Shown piece after piece: positions 46,039-54,646 of a stretch of DNA of 64,000 bases. Location of the stretch: NCBI RefSeq assembly GCF_002277895.1, contig NZ_CP022998.1:1655501-1719500 (forward strand), in the 5' to 3' direction. The translations under genes were made by a program, and so were the position numbers. This stretch comes from Rhizobium sp. 11515TR (lineage in GTDB: Bacteria; Pseudomonadota; Alphaproteobacteria; Rhizobiales; Rhizobiaceae). Position 1 is the stretch's first letter. Each line of letters begins with the position of its first letter. The notes under the pieces are model-generated. The model did no database searches, had not been told where the DNA came from, and saw only the letters and a program-made list of their open reading frames with translations.

Positions 46039-46854
46039 TCACGCGCTGCGAAGTCGATCGGCAAAGCGTCGGGGCGAGCGATAGCCTGTCGCAAGCGCGG
46101 CTTCCCGCAGCGACAGCCCGTCCTCGGCGAGAAGAGTCGTTGCTAGCGCCACGCGCTCGCTTGTCAGTACCTCTCGCAGGGAAGCGCCCTCGCGTGACAG
46201 GCGGCGGCGTAGTGTCGCGTTGCTGGTGCCGAGCTCGGCGGCGATGAGGTCGGCAGTCCAGGGGCGATCCGGCTGCCAGCGCACCAGCGCCCGCACCGCC
46301 TCGGCTGTGGTCTCCGGCGAACCGGGCAGGGCACCGCGCATGCCGAGCACCATGAGGATTTCGAGAAGTCGATGCTCGATCAAAGGAATCGGCATATTGC
46401 CGCCGGCAATGCCTTCGCCGGCGTGGTTGATGGCAGCAGCCAGTAGCGGATCGAGCGGCAAGTCTATTTGCGATGCGGTCTGCGCAGGCGGAAAGGCTTT
46501 GGCTGCCTGTCGCGTCAATTCCTCGGGGAAGGTGATGAAAATTGCCCGATAGACGCCGGTCTGCGGATCGGGGTCGTTGACGACATCGCCGCTCCAGCCT
46601 GCCGGCAGCACGAGCACCGTGCCGGCTGCAAAATGCCTCTGCCGTCCCATGCTGACGATTTCCTTGGAACCTTCAAGGATGGCGACGATTGAAACCTGTG
46701 AAAAGGCCGAACCGGCAATGCGCTCGCGTTCGCGCGTGACGAAGGTGAAAAGCGTGGAATAGCTGCCGATGCCGCTCGGCGCGATCGTCGGGCGATTATC
46801 CTTTGCCGCCAGGCGGCGCAGCTTTTCCAACATGGCGTGATGAGCCTCGGACAT
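46039..46854 (-). CDS. AraC-family regulator
   Basis: The 271-residue regulator has an N-terminal cupin-like sensor (ILEGSKEIVSMGRQRHFAAGTVLVLPAGW) and a C-terminal AraC DNA-binding region. The first helix-turn-helix is WTADLIAAELGTSNATLRR, and the second LSLREAALATGYRSPRRF. I take the ATG at 46854; a TTG 21 codons earlier is possible but poorly supported. It is divergent from the SnoaL-like gene at 47033 and upstream, on the same strand, of the YbhB gene. Either could be its target. Confidence 0.85.
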   Translation of the reverse strand: MSEAHHAMLEKLRRLAAKDNRPTIAPSGIGSYSTLFTFVTRERERIAGSAFSQVSIVAILEGSKEIVSMGRQRHFAAGTVLVLPAGWSGDVVNDPDPQTGVYRAIFITFPEELTRQAAKAFPPAQTASQIDLPLDPLLAAAINHAGEGIAGGNMPIPLIEHRLLEILMVLGMRGALPGSPETTAEAVRALVRWQPDRPWTADLIAAELGTSNATLRRRLSREGASLREVLTSERVALATTLLAEDGLSLREAALATGYRSPRRFADRLRSA

Positions 46855-47032
46855 TGCGATGGCTTTCTGCTGATTGGGGTGCCCGAGGAGTTTGGACCAC
46901 GCGGGCAGCAATGCCAAGTCTGCAAAGCGCCTTGTCGGTTCGCCCGGCTGATATTATAAAGCTGATTGTGCTATGCAATCAGTTTATGGTTGGAGGATCA
47001 AAAGCCCGCTGATGCAAAGGAGGAGGCAGATT

Positions 47033-47377
47033 ATGAACTCTCTCGAAAATGCCCGTTGCGATACAGTCAAACGGCTGTTTGCAGCCTATGTCGCTCAGCA
47101 TCCCGATACCGTCGACCCGATGCTAACCCAGGATTTCACCTTTTCCAGCCCGCGCGACGATCATATCGACCGGAAACGGTACTTCGAGCACTGCTGGCCG
47201 AAGGAGAAGGTATTCCGTGACATTCATATCGAACATCTGGTCGCAGATGGTGACGACGTGATCGTCGGCTATCGCGCCGAGAAGATGGATGGCGCCAGCT
47301 TTCGCAATGTCGAGCTGATCCGCTTTGCCGGCGACCGCATTGCCGAGGTCAACGTCTATTTCGGGCGCAGCCTGTAA
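47033..47377 (+). CDS. NTF2-like (SnoaL-type) small protein
   Basis: A 114-residue alpha+beta cone-fold protein: CDTVKRLFAAYVAQHPDTVDP, FTFSSPRDDHIDRKRYFEHC, VIVGYRAEKMDG and a final VNVYFGRSL. The pattern matches SnoaL/ketosteroid isomerase-like domains, which bind small hydrophobic ligands. Catalytic Asp/His residues are possible but not certain. AAGGAGGAGG precedes the ATG. It is divergent from an AraC regulator, a likely controller. Confidence 0.78.
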   Translation: MNSLENARCDTVKRLFAAYVAQHPDTVDPMLTQDFTFSSPRDDHIDRKRYFEHCWPKEKVFRDIHIEHLVADGDDVIVGYRAEKMDGASFRNVELIRFAGDRIAEVNVYFGRSL

Positions 47378-47381
47378 CGCT

Positions 47382-48032
47382 TCAGCTACCCATAATCTTC
47401 GCTATTGCCGCGGCAAGTGCGGCCGCCGGACCGGTCATAGGCTGCGGGCAGTTTTCCGGAAGAAGATGGACTGCATCGGTCATCGACGCCTGAGCGAAGG
47501 CGATCGTGATGGCGTCTTCGCCGCTAGCCGCTTTTACCGCATCAGCAATCGAGGTGAGATAGGCCGAGAGATTCCCGGCCCGGAAGTGCGTCCATGCGCC
47601 CGGCACCAGCCGAACCTCGATTTCGGCACCCGTCGCCTTAGCCGCTGCTTCGAAAAGTGCAGTCGTCGGGGCGATGGTCGTTTCGACGGTGCACAGCACG
47701 ATAACCTTGCCACCGCGACAGGCCGCTTGCTCTGCCAGCATCGCATCAGCACGGATGATCGGGGCTCCGGCACCGGCCGCAACCTTCGATGCTGCCGGGC
47801 CGAGCGTCGAGCAGTTGAGCACGACGGCATCGGCATCCTCCGCCAGATGCCAGAGAAGCGCTGCCGTTTCCGCCGAAATCTCATCCGTCAGGCGCCCCAC
47901 CTTTTCCGCAGCGAGAAGAAGATCGGCGCGGACATGATGGCGCAGCATGCCATCAGGCAACCCGAACGCCTTCGCCGCCGCTTCATAGACGGCGATATTG
48001 CTTTCGGCGGTGTGCAGGCAGGCGATCGTCAT
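47382..48032 (-). CDS. Aspartate/glutamate racemase family protein
   Basis: The 216-residue protein has two cysteine motifs of the Asp/Glu racemase superfamily: VVLNCSTLGPAA near residue 72 and VIVLCTVETTIAPT near 110. The second is shorter than the TCT of true racemases. AFAQASMTDAVH lies near the C-terminus. It could be a racemase, a decarboxylase or a hydantoin racemase relative. I begin at MTIACLHTAESN. It converges on the SnoaL-like gene. Confidence 0.75.
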   Translation of the reverse strand: MTIACLHTAESNIAVYEAAAKAFGLPDGMLRHHVRADLLLAAEKVGRLTDEISAETAALLWHLAEDADAVVLNCSTLGPAASKVAAGAGAPIIRADAMLAEQAACRGGKVIVLCTVETTIAPTTALFEAAAKATGAEIEVRLVPGAWTHFRAGNLSAYLTSIADAVKAASGEDAITIAFAQASMTDAVHLLPENCPQPMTGPAAALAAAIAKIMGS

Positions 48033-48301
48033 GGGGTTCCCACCAGAGCTGAATATCTGTGAACTTAGCCGCGGCAGCCTATCGTGTCGACGTTTTGTCA
48101 CCGCATTCTGCCCTGTATCGAAACATCCTCATATGCAATGAGGAAAACTTCTAAGTCTATGCTATACCTGATTGAAAAATAGGGCAATTTTTACTCCCGA
48201 GTGCAACTTTTTTGGCATGTCGCCGGTTGCTCTTCCAGGCGACGGCTCCTATGTTCCGCTTCACCTGCCGACGCAATTTTTTGCCAAGAGGAGATATGAC
48301 C

Positions 48302-48904
48302 ATGGCTTTCGAATTGCCTGAACTTCCTTATGATTACGATGCACTTTCGCCCTTCATGTCGCGTGAGACCCTCGAGTATCACCACGACAAGCACCACAAG
48401 GCCTATGTCGACAACGGCAACAAACTCGCTGCGGAAGCAGGTCTTGCCGATCTTTCGCTCGAAGAAATCGTGAAGAAGTCCTTCGGCACCAATGCAGGTC
48501 TCTTCAACAATGCAGCCCAGCACTACAACCACATCCATTTCTGGAAGTGGATGAAGAAGGGCGGTGGCGGCAACAAGCTGCCGGGTAAGCTCGAAGCTGC
48601 TTTCGCTTCTGATCTCGGCGGCTACGACAAGTTCAAGGCGGATTTTGCCGCTGCCGGCGCCACTCAGTTCGGCTCCGGCTGGGCATGGGTTTCCGTCAAG
48701 AACGGCAAGCTCGAAATCTCCAAGACCCCGAACGGCGAAAACCCGCTCGTTCATGGTGCTGACCCGATCCTCGGCGTCGACGTGTGGGAACATTCCTACT
48801 ACATCGACTATCGCAACCTGCGTCCGAAGTACCTCGAAGCCTTCATCGACAGCCTGATCAACTGGGACTACGTCCTGGAGCGCTACGAAGCTGCTACGAA
48901 GTAA
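48302..48904 (+). CDS. sodB: Superoxide dismutase, Fe/Mn family
   Basis: The 200-residue enzyme converts superoxide to peroxide and oxygen. Metal ligands are His27 in LEYHHDKHHKAYV, a histidine in NNAAQHYNHIHFW, and Asp and His in GVDVWEHSYYIDY. The NNAAQ glutamine is typical of iron-type enzymes, though the rhizobial protein is reported to accept Mn as well. AAGAGGAG suits the ATG at 48302; another ATG lies two codons upstream. A strong terminator follows, so it is monocistronic. Confidence 0.95.
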   Translation: MAFELPELPYDYDALSPFMSRETLEYHHDKHHKAYVDNGNKLAAEAGLADLSLEEIVKKSFGTNAGLFNNAAQHYNHIHFWKWMKKGGGGNKLPGKLEAAFASDLGGYDKFKADFAAAGATQFGSGWAWVSVKNGKLEISKTPNGENPLVHGADPILGVDVWEHSYYIDYRNLRPKYLEAFIDSLINWDYVLERYEAATK

Positions 48905-48929
48905 GGTTTGCTGCACAGGCCGCCTTTCG

Positions 48930-48963
48930 CACCCGGCGTCTTCCTGGCGTCGGGTGTTTTCTT
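48930..48963 (+). terminator. Intrinsic terminator of sodB
   Basis: CACCCGGCG and CGTCGGGTG pair (9 bp with one G-U) around a 9-base loop and are followed by TTTTCTT, 25 bases after the stop. Confidence 0.85.
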
Positions 48964-49030
48964 ATGAGCAGTCTTATTGATATATTCGTGTGCCGCATGG
49001 CCGCCCCAGGAGACCGCCCAAGGAGGCTGA

Positions 49031-49879
49031 ATGCCATCAGCACCGCTCTTCCGCTTCGGTGTCATCGCCGATCCGCAATATGCGGATCTCGCGCCCAATC
49101 TCACCCTCAATCGCTATCCGGCGAAAAGCCTCGACAAACTTCGAGCGGCGATCGAGGAGTTCAATCGGCACGATCTCGCCTTCGTGGTGACCCTCGGCGA
49201 TATCATCGATCGCGAATGGAAGAGCTTCGACGCCATTCTGCCTGTCTACGAAGCCTTGCGTCATCGTAAGCACTTCCTTCTCGGCAATCACGATTTCGCC
49301 GTGGCATCGCAACATCTCGGCACGGTGCCGGCGCGGGTCGGCATGCCGTCGGCCTATTATGATTTCAGCCTTTCCGGTTATCGCTTCATCGCGCTCGACG
49401 GCAATGAAGTCAGCGTTTTTGCCCCGCCGGAAGGCGATCCGCGGCGGCAGGAGGCAAAGGACATGATGCGGGTGCTGGAGAGCACCGGCGCGCTCAATGG
49501 CCAGCGATGGAACGGAGCGATAGGCGACACACAACATGACTGGCTTGCTGCAAAGCTCAGGGAAGCAAAGGCGGCAGGTGAGAAGGTCATCGTCATGAAC
49601 CACTATCCGATCTTCCCAGAGAATGGGCACAACGCGCTCGATAGCGATCGCATGCTTTCGCTTTTGGCCGAGCAGGACCATGTCGTCGCTTACGTCAATG
49701 GCCACAATCATGCCGGCAATTTCGGTGTGTCGGGCGGCACATACTTCATCAACTTCAAGGGCATGGTCGATACCGAAGATGCGAGCGCCTATGCGATCGT
49801 CGCCGTCCACAACGATCGGCTGGAGGTTACGGGCTTCGGGCGCGAGGATAGCCGGGTGCTGGCGCTGGCCGGCGTTTGA
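49031..49879 (+). CDS. Metallophosphoesterase
   Basis: The 282-residue calcineurin-like phosphoesterase has the full metal-ligand set: GVIADPQYAD, TLGDIIDREW, LLGNHDF, NHYPIFP and YVNGHNHAGNF. The layout resembles ADP-ribose/CDP-alcohol diphosphatases that hydrolyse nucleotide diphosphates. AGGAGGCTGA precedes the ATG. It follows sodB after a terminator and is independent of it. Confidence 0.9.
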   Translation: MPSAPLFRFGVIADPQYADLAPNLTLNRYPAKSLDKLRAAIEEFNRHDLAFVVTLGDIIDREWKSFDAILPVYEALRHRKHFLLGNHDFAVASQHLGTVPARVGMPSAYYDFSLSGYRFIALDGNEVSVFAPPEGDPRRQEAKDMMRVLESTGALNGQRWNGAIGDTQHDWLAAKLREAKAAGEKVIVMNHYPIFPENGHNALDSDRMLSLLAEQDHVVAYVNGHNHAGNFGVSGGTYFINFKGMVDTEDASAYAIVAVHNDRLEVTGFGREDSRVLALAGV

Positions 49880-49961
49880 TGAATCCCCTGTATCGTTCGA
49901 CAGGGGGAACGATCCGCATCGTTGAAAGTTTAAGAACTGAGGCTGCTGTGAGGCGGAGCCG

Positions 49962-50468
49962 ATGTTTCCGGCATTGCAAATTCTGACAATCCTGGTCGTG
50001 GCAGTCGCCATGGCACTGGCGCTGGCGCATTTGCTGGAGCTGCCGGGAAAAATGCGACTGTCGAAAGAAGACTACATGACGGTTCAGCGGATTTATTATC
50101 CCGGCTTCACGATCGGCGGCGTTGCCGAGCCGATCGGTACTCTTTTGCTTCTGCTTCTGCTGTTCCTGACGCCAGCCAACATCATCGTATTCTGGTTGTT
50201 TGCCGCTGCTTTTGCTGCCATGGCCGCCATGCATGCAGTCTTTTGGTTGCTGATACAGCCCGTAAACAATTTCTGGCTCCAGGATGCCGAGCTGAACGGG
50301 TTGGGCGCAGGTTTCTTTTCCCATGTTCCAGTCGGCGGTCATCGGATCGAAGCTGATGCCGAGGCGGACTGGACCATGCTGCGTGATCTCTGGGAATGGT
50401 CGCATGCCGCACGCGCAGTCTTGGGATTACTGGCTTTCGTTCTGTTGGTGATCGCGATTGCTCTATAG
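49962..50468 (+). CDS. Integral membrane protein, DUF1772-like
   Basis: A 168-residue protein with four predicted membrane helices: TILVVAVAMALALAHLLELP, PIGTLLLLLLLFL, VFWLFAAAFAAMAAMHAVFW and ARAVLGLLAFVLLVIAI. The WEWSHAARAV motif before the last helix resembles DUF1772/anthrone-oxygenase-like proteins. The match is weak and the function is unknown. The binding site GGCGGAG lies just upstream of the ATG. Confidence 0.6.
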   Translation: MFPALQILTILVVAVAMALALAHLLELPGKMRLSKEDYMTVQRIYYPGFTIGGVAEPIGTLLLLLLLFLTPANIIVFWLFAAAFAAMAAMHAVFWLLIQPVNNFWLQDAELNGLGAGFFSHVPVGGHRIEADAEADWTMLRDLWEWSHAARAVLGLLAFVLLVIAIAL

Positions 50469-50498
50469 CAGTGCGTAACGCCAGGACTTGACCTGTTA

Positions 50499-51395
50499 TT
50501 ACTCCGCCGCCATCCGCATCTCGGTCACGTCCCTTTTCGGCGGCGTGCCGAACATGCGGGCATATTCACGGCTGAACTGCGAGGCACTTTCGTAGCCGAC
50601 CCGGTAGGCGGCACTTTCGACATTGGCATGTCCGGCGACCATCAGGCGGCGGGCTTCGAGCAGCCGCATCTGCTTCTGATATTGCAGCGGGGTCATCGAG
50701 GTTAGCGTCTTGAAATGCTGATGGAAGGAGGAGGGGCTCATCCGCGCGACAGCGGCAAGCTGCTCGATGCGCACCGGCTCAGCAAAGTTGTCGCGCAACA
50801 GGCGGATGGCGTCCGCAATGCGTCGCGTCTGGCCATCGGGCAGCACCAGTTTGCAGACCTCGCCGCCATTGGGACCGGTGAGCAGCCAGAAGCAGATTTC
50901 GCGCATGATCGCCGGATAGAGCACCGGAATGGCACTCGGGTTCGACAGCAATCGGGTCAATCGCACCAGGCAATCGGCAAGCTCATCGCCGAGATTCTCG
51001 ACGAAGATGCCAAGTTGCGCGCCGCCTGTCGGTTTCGGCGGCCTGTCGAGTTGCTCCATCACTTCACGCATCATGCCCACATCGAATTCGAGGGAGATGG
51101 CGATATAGGGCTTCTCGACACTCGCCTGGACCACCCTGCCGGCTGCGGGAAGCTCGATGCTGATGATGAGCGCCTGCATCTCGGCATAATCGATCACCAT
51201 TTCATTCAGCATCAATTGTTTCGCACCCTGCAGAATGACGCAGAGCGCCGGCCGGTAGATCATCGCATGCGGCATTTTCGGCTCGATCGAGCGCATGATC
51301 AGCAGGCCATCGATGCCCGTGGAAAACACGCCATTGCTTCCGCTGTCATTGGCTTCGATGAATTGCGTGATCGCATCTTTAAGGGCTGAGGACAT
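50499..51395 (-). CDS. AraC-family regulator (AraC_N type)
   Basis: This 298-residue regulator has an AraC_N sensor domain (LCVILQGAKQLMLNEMVIDY) and a C-terminal DNA-binding part. The last segment YRVGYESASQFSREYARMFG is the signature of the second helix-turn-helix, and VARMSPSSFHQHFKTLTSM the first. GGAG precedes the ATG. It is divergent from the SDR gene at 51558, so it very likely regulates it. The inducer is unknown. Confidence 0.9.
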   Translation of the reverse strand: MSSALKDAITQFIEANDSGSNGVFSTGIDGLLIMRSIEPKMPHAMIYRPALCVILQGAKQLMLNEMVIDYAEMQALIISIELPAAGRVVQASVEKPYIAISLEFDVGMMREVMEQLDRPPKPTGGAQLGIFVENLGDELADCLVRLTRLLSNPSAIPVLYPAIMREICFWLLTGPNGGEVCKLVLPDGQTRRIADAIRLLRDNFAEPVRIEQLAAVARMSPSSFHQHFKTLTSMTPLQYQKQMRLLEARRLMVAGHANVESAAYRVGYESASQFSREYARMFGTPPKRDVTEMRMAAE

Positions 51396-51557
51396 CGCGA
51401 TCTCCGGGAGGCAGGTACTATTGTGGCATCATAGCAGCGAGGTGTCAGCGAACAAGGCGGTCGGAGGAATAGGCAAGAAATTTGAGAATTCCGGCATTCT
51501 GCGAAATGGTTCTGCCGGCGTAGATTCCGGCCACCAAACATTCCCTAGAGAACGGCA

Positions 51558-52340
51558 ATGACGACTGAAAATACCGATAAATCAAAGACAAAGATTGCGA
51601 TCATCACCGGCGGCAGCCGCGGCCTCGGCCGCAATGCCGCCATTCATCTCGCCAAGCGCGGTGTCGATACCATCCTGACCTATAACGCGAATAAGGCAGA
51701 AGCCGATAGCGCCGTAGCCGAGATCGAAGCGCTCGGTCAAAAGGCTGTTGCCTTGCGGCTCGACGCTGGCGATGTCGCATCCTTCGACGCTTTCGTTGCC
51801 GAAGTTCGCCGCGTGCTGCCGCAGCGTTGGGACCGCGATCGTTTCGATTTCCTCGTCAACAATGCCGGCACCTCCTATCACGCCTCCATCGCCGAAACGA
51901 CGGAAGCCGAGTTCGACAAGCTCTACAATGTTCATCTCAAGGGCGTGTTCTTCCTGACGCAGAAGTTGCTGCCGCACATCAACGACGGCGGCCGCATCGT
52001 CAATATCTCCTCTGGTCTTGTTCGTTTCAGCAATCCAGGTTCGTCTGCCTATGCAGCCATGAAAGGTGCGGTCGAAGTGCTGACGCGCTATCTCGCCAAG
52101 GAGCTCGGCTCACGCGGCATCACAGCCAACACCGTGGCGCCCGGTGCGATCCAGACGGATTTCAGCGGCGGCATCGTTCGCGACAATCCGGAGGTGAACA
52201 GAATGGTTGCGTCCATGACGGCGCTCGGCCGCCCCGGCCTGCCCGACGATATCGGCCCGATGATTGCCTCGCTGCTGTCGGATGACAATCGCTGGGTCAA
52301 CGGTCAGCGCATCGAAGTTTCGGGCGGCATGATCCTCTAA
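51558..52340 (+). CDS. SDR-family oxidoreductase
   Basis: The 260-residue classical short-chain dehydrogenase has the cofactor motif AIITGGSRGLGRNAAIHLA, NNAG in FLVNNAGTSYH, the catalytic Ser in IVNISSGLVRF and the YxxxK pair as SSAYAAMKGAVE. The C-terminus GQRIEVSGGMIL is typical. It probably uses NADPH, judging by the Arg in the first loop, and its substrate is unknown. It is head-to-head with an AraC regulator. Confidence 0.92.
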   Translation: MTTENTDKSKTKIAIITGGSRGLGRNAAIHLAKRGVDTILTYNANKAEADSAVAEIEALGQKAVALRLDAGDVASFDAFVAEVRRVLPQRWDRDRFDFLVNNAGTSYHASIAETTEAEFDKLYNVHLKGVFFLTQKLLPHINDGGRIVNISSGLVRFSNPGSSAYAAMKGAVEVLTRYLAKELGSRGITANTVAPGAIQTDFSGGIVRDNPEVNRMVASMTALGRPGLPDDIGPMIASLLSDDNRWVNGQRIEVSGGMIL

Positions 52341-52373
52341 CATCTGATCGTGTTTTGAACGAGCGCCAATATC

Positions 52374-53075
52374 TCAGCCGGCCGCGGCTGGGATGTTTGT
52401 CCGCCAGCCATTCACCCAGATCTGCCTGAGGCTATCGCCTTCGCCCTTGAACCAGAGGCCGGCCGGCTGGCAATCCTCGATCCGGTCGCTGCGGAAATTG
52501 CGGATCGCCTGACGCAGCTCGCACCAGGCGACGATGTTGGCGGTCTCCGAATAATAAATGAGGGCGATCGGCCGGATGATGCGTTCCGTGGCACGGCCGA
52601 GCTCGTCGCGATAGGCAAGGTCGAGCTTTTCCTCGTCGCGTATGGCACGGCGCACCAGCGAGAGATCGATCGCCGAGGCTGAAGGTGCGGCAAAGCCCCA
52701 GGCATGCAGCGCATTGGCGTCGAGCGTCTGGCGCAGCGGCGGCGGCACGGCGCCGGCAATCTTCGTGGTGACGCGCTTGGCCGCCTGCTTCAGCTCGGCA
52801 TCGCCGGTGCGCTCGAGCAGCGCCAGCGACAGCACGATCGCCTCCATTTCCTCGATCGAAAACATCAGCGGCGGCAGGTCGAAGCCGGGTCGCAATATGT
52901 AGCCGATGCCTCGCTCGCCCTCGATCGGCACCCGCATCGCCTGAAGTGCCGCGATATCGCGATAGACCGAGCGCACCGTCACCTCCAGCTGAGCGGCAAT
53001 GACGGCTCCCGTCACCGGCCGCTTGGCCAGCCGCAGGATCTGGATGATCTCGAACAGGCGCGATACCTTGCGCAT
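52374..53075 (-). CDS. YafY-type WYL-domain regulator
   Basis: The 233-residue regulator has an N-terminal winged helix (MRKVSRLFEIIQILR, then VTVRSVYRDIAALQAMRVPI) and a WYL-like domain with ALIYYSETANIVAWCELRQA. This architecture is that of YafY/YobV-type regulators. GERGIGYILRPGFDLPPLMF lies between the two. The ATG at 53075 is preceded by an in-frame TTG I judge less likely. It is divergent from a LysE exporter gene across a repeat ACTGAC-N8-GTCAGT, so it probably represses that exporter. Confidence 0.88.
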   Translation of the reverse strand: MRKVSRLFEIIQILRLAKRPVTGAVIAAQLEVTVRSVYRDIAALQAMRVPIEGERGIGYILRPGFDLPPLMFSIEEMEAIVLSLALLERTGDAELKQAAKRVTTKIAGAVPPPLRQTLDANALHAWGFAAPSASAIDLSLVRRAIRDEEKLDLAYRDELGRATERIIRPIALIYYSETANIVAWCELRQAIRNFRSDRIEDCQPAGLWFKGEGDSLRQIWVNGWRTNIPAAAG

Positions 53076-53098
53076 TTCTTGCCCCAAAGAAGAAGGCT

Positions 53099-53118
53099 AC
53101 TGACAATACCCCGTCAGT
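53099..53118. promoter_or_regulatory. Candidate YafY/WYL operator
   Basis: ACTGAC and GTCAGT form a perfect 6-bp inverted repeat around an 8-base spacer, 24 bases upstream of the WYL regulator start codon. A third ACTGAC lies at 53198-53203, directly before the LysE start codon. Confidence 0.55.
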
Positions 53119-53203
53119 TGGCTCGATTTATAAGACTGCCTATTCGCTTGAAAATCAACAATTTCCTCTCCTGTCTCTATGGAGAGGGCGATAGGCAACT
53201 GAC

Positions 53204-53839
53204 ATGGGTTACGCAGAAAATCTCTGGCTCTTCTTCATCCTTCTCTTGGGCATCATCATCGTGCCGGGCATGGACATGCTGTTCGTGCTCGCCAATTCAC
53301 TGACCGGCGGCAGCAATCGCGGTCTTGCCGCGACGGGCGGCATCATGCTCGGCGGTGCGGTGCATTCGCTGAACGGCGCTATCGGCATTGGCTTGCTGAT
53401 GCATTTCGTGCCGATTCTCTTCAATCCGCTGCTGATCGCTGGCGGCGCCTATATGGCCTTCATCGGCTATACGCTGATGCGCAGCTCCATCACCGTGGGA
53501 GGTGAGGGGCCGGCCGGCAGCCGTTCCGCCTGGAAAGCCTTCCGGCAGGGGGCGGTGACTTGCCTCATCAATCCCAAGGCCTATCTCTTCATCTTCGCCG
53601 TCTATCCGCAGTTCCTGAAACCGGATTACGGCCCGATGTGGATACAGGCCGTCATCATGGGAGCCATGACCATCGCAACGCAATTTGCCGTCTATGGCGG
53701 ACTTGCCATCACCGCCGGACGCAGCCGCGAGCTGCTGGTCGCCAATCCAAGAGCAACCGCCTTTGCAGGCCGTGCGGCCGGGCTGTTGCTCGTCGCCGTT
53801 TCGGTGTTCACGGTATGGGAGGGCCTGAAACTGGCGTGA
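53204..53839 (+). CDS. LysE-family amino acid exporter
   Basis: The 211-residue protein has six membrane helices and the LysE/RhtB features: VPGMDMLFVLANSLTGGSNRG near the start, the GAVHSLNGAIGIG helix 2 and CLINPKAYLFIFAVYPQFL in the middle. It exports amino acids or related compounds using the proton gradient. The start is fixed by the ATG right after a candidate operator half-site. The divergent WYL regulator probably controls it. Confidence 0.88.
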   Translation: MGYAENLWLFFILLLGIIIVPGMDMLFVLANSLTGGSNRGLAATGGIMLGGAVHSLNGAIGIGLLMHFVPILFNPLLIAGGAYMAFIGYTLMRSSITVGGEGPAGSRSAWKAFRQGAVTCLINPKAYLFIFAVYPQFLKPDYGPMWIQAVIMGAMTIATQFAVYGGLAITAGRSRELLVANPRATAFAGRAAGLLLVAVSVFTVWEGLKLA

Positions 53840-54003
53840 GGGCTGAGGCGGCGAATGCGTGTGTCTATTGCATGACACTGATTTCACTCAGCTCTCACCA
53901 CTTTGTGACTTCATTGCCGGAAAGGAAACCGGCAAACATGTTGCCGTAATTATGCGCCGGGCCGCATTCGCGGTCTTGAACACCGGAGAGGTAGGAGAAG
54001 AAA

Positions 54004-54447
54004 ATGAAGTGGAAAGCGATTGTGATGGCGACGGCTCTGGCCAGCATCGCACTGGGGTCGGTCGTCGCAGCCGATGGCACGCATGACTCCCGCATCGGCA
54101 TGATGAAGAAGATCGGCGGTGCCACCGGAGCTCTCGGCGCGATCGCCAAGGGGGACAAGCCCTATGACGCCGATATCGTCAAGGCGTCGCTGACGACGAT
54201 CGCCGAAACCGCCAAGGCCTTCCCAGATCAGTTCAACCCGCAGAGCGACAAGACCGATCCCGAGGTCAATCCGAAGATCTGGGACAATCTCGATGACTTC
54301 AAGGCGCATGCCGCCAAGCTTTCGACTGATGCCGAGACGGCGCTCGCCCAGCTTCCTGCCGACAAGGCAAGCGTCGGCGCGACGCTCAAGACCCTCGGCG
54401 CGAGCTGTGGTGCCTGTCATCAGGCCTATCGCATCAAGAAGGATTAA
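54004..54447 (+). CDS. Cytochrome c-556/c' type monohaem protein
   Basis: The 147-residue periplasmic protein has a signal peptide (MKWKAIVMATALASIALGS, cleaved after VVA) and a four-helix-bundle cytochrome c' fold. The haem motif CGACH lies near the C-terminus in LGASCGACHQAYRIKKD, the typical c' position. The axial ligand is the motif histidine. It likely carries electrons in the periplasm or binds NO. GGAGAGGTAGGAG precedes the ATG. The dihaem cytochrome at 54647 follows after a dispersed repeat. Confidence 0.92.
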   Translation: MKWKAIVMATALASIALGSVVAADGTHDSRIGMMKKIGGATGALGAIAKGDKPYDADIVKASLTTIAETAKAFPDQFNPQSDKTDPEVNPKIWDNLDDFKAHAAKLSTDAETALAQLPADKASVGATLKTLGASCGACHQAYRIKKD

Positions 54448-54467
54448 GCGGTAGGTCGACCTCGTCC

Positions 54468-54570
54468 AGAGCATTTCCAGAAAAAGTGCGTAGCGGTTTT
54501 CGGTCCGGAATTGCGTAAAGGCAAAAGCCTAGGCCTTGTTACATTTCGAAGAAAGGCGACAAGGCTCTAG
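54468..54570. repeat. Dispersed intergenic repeat, copy 2
   Basis: AGAGCATTTCCAG, AAAAAGTGCGTAGCGG and GGTCCGGAATTGCGTAAAG match the best copy at 37661-37763, with an altered right half ending AAGGCTCTAG. It lies between the two cytochrome genes. Confidence 0.75.
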
Positions 54571-54646
54571 AAATCGATTTTGGCGTCCGCAGGGGTTCTG
54601 CCGGTGCGGAGCCTTTTGGCTTTAGAGCTAAGACTTGGGGGGCGTG

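Noticed and set aside
46855..46917. TTG start extending the AraC regulator by 21 residues
   Set aside because: No binding site supports it, and the added residues do not resemble related proteins.
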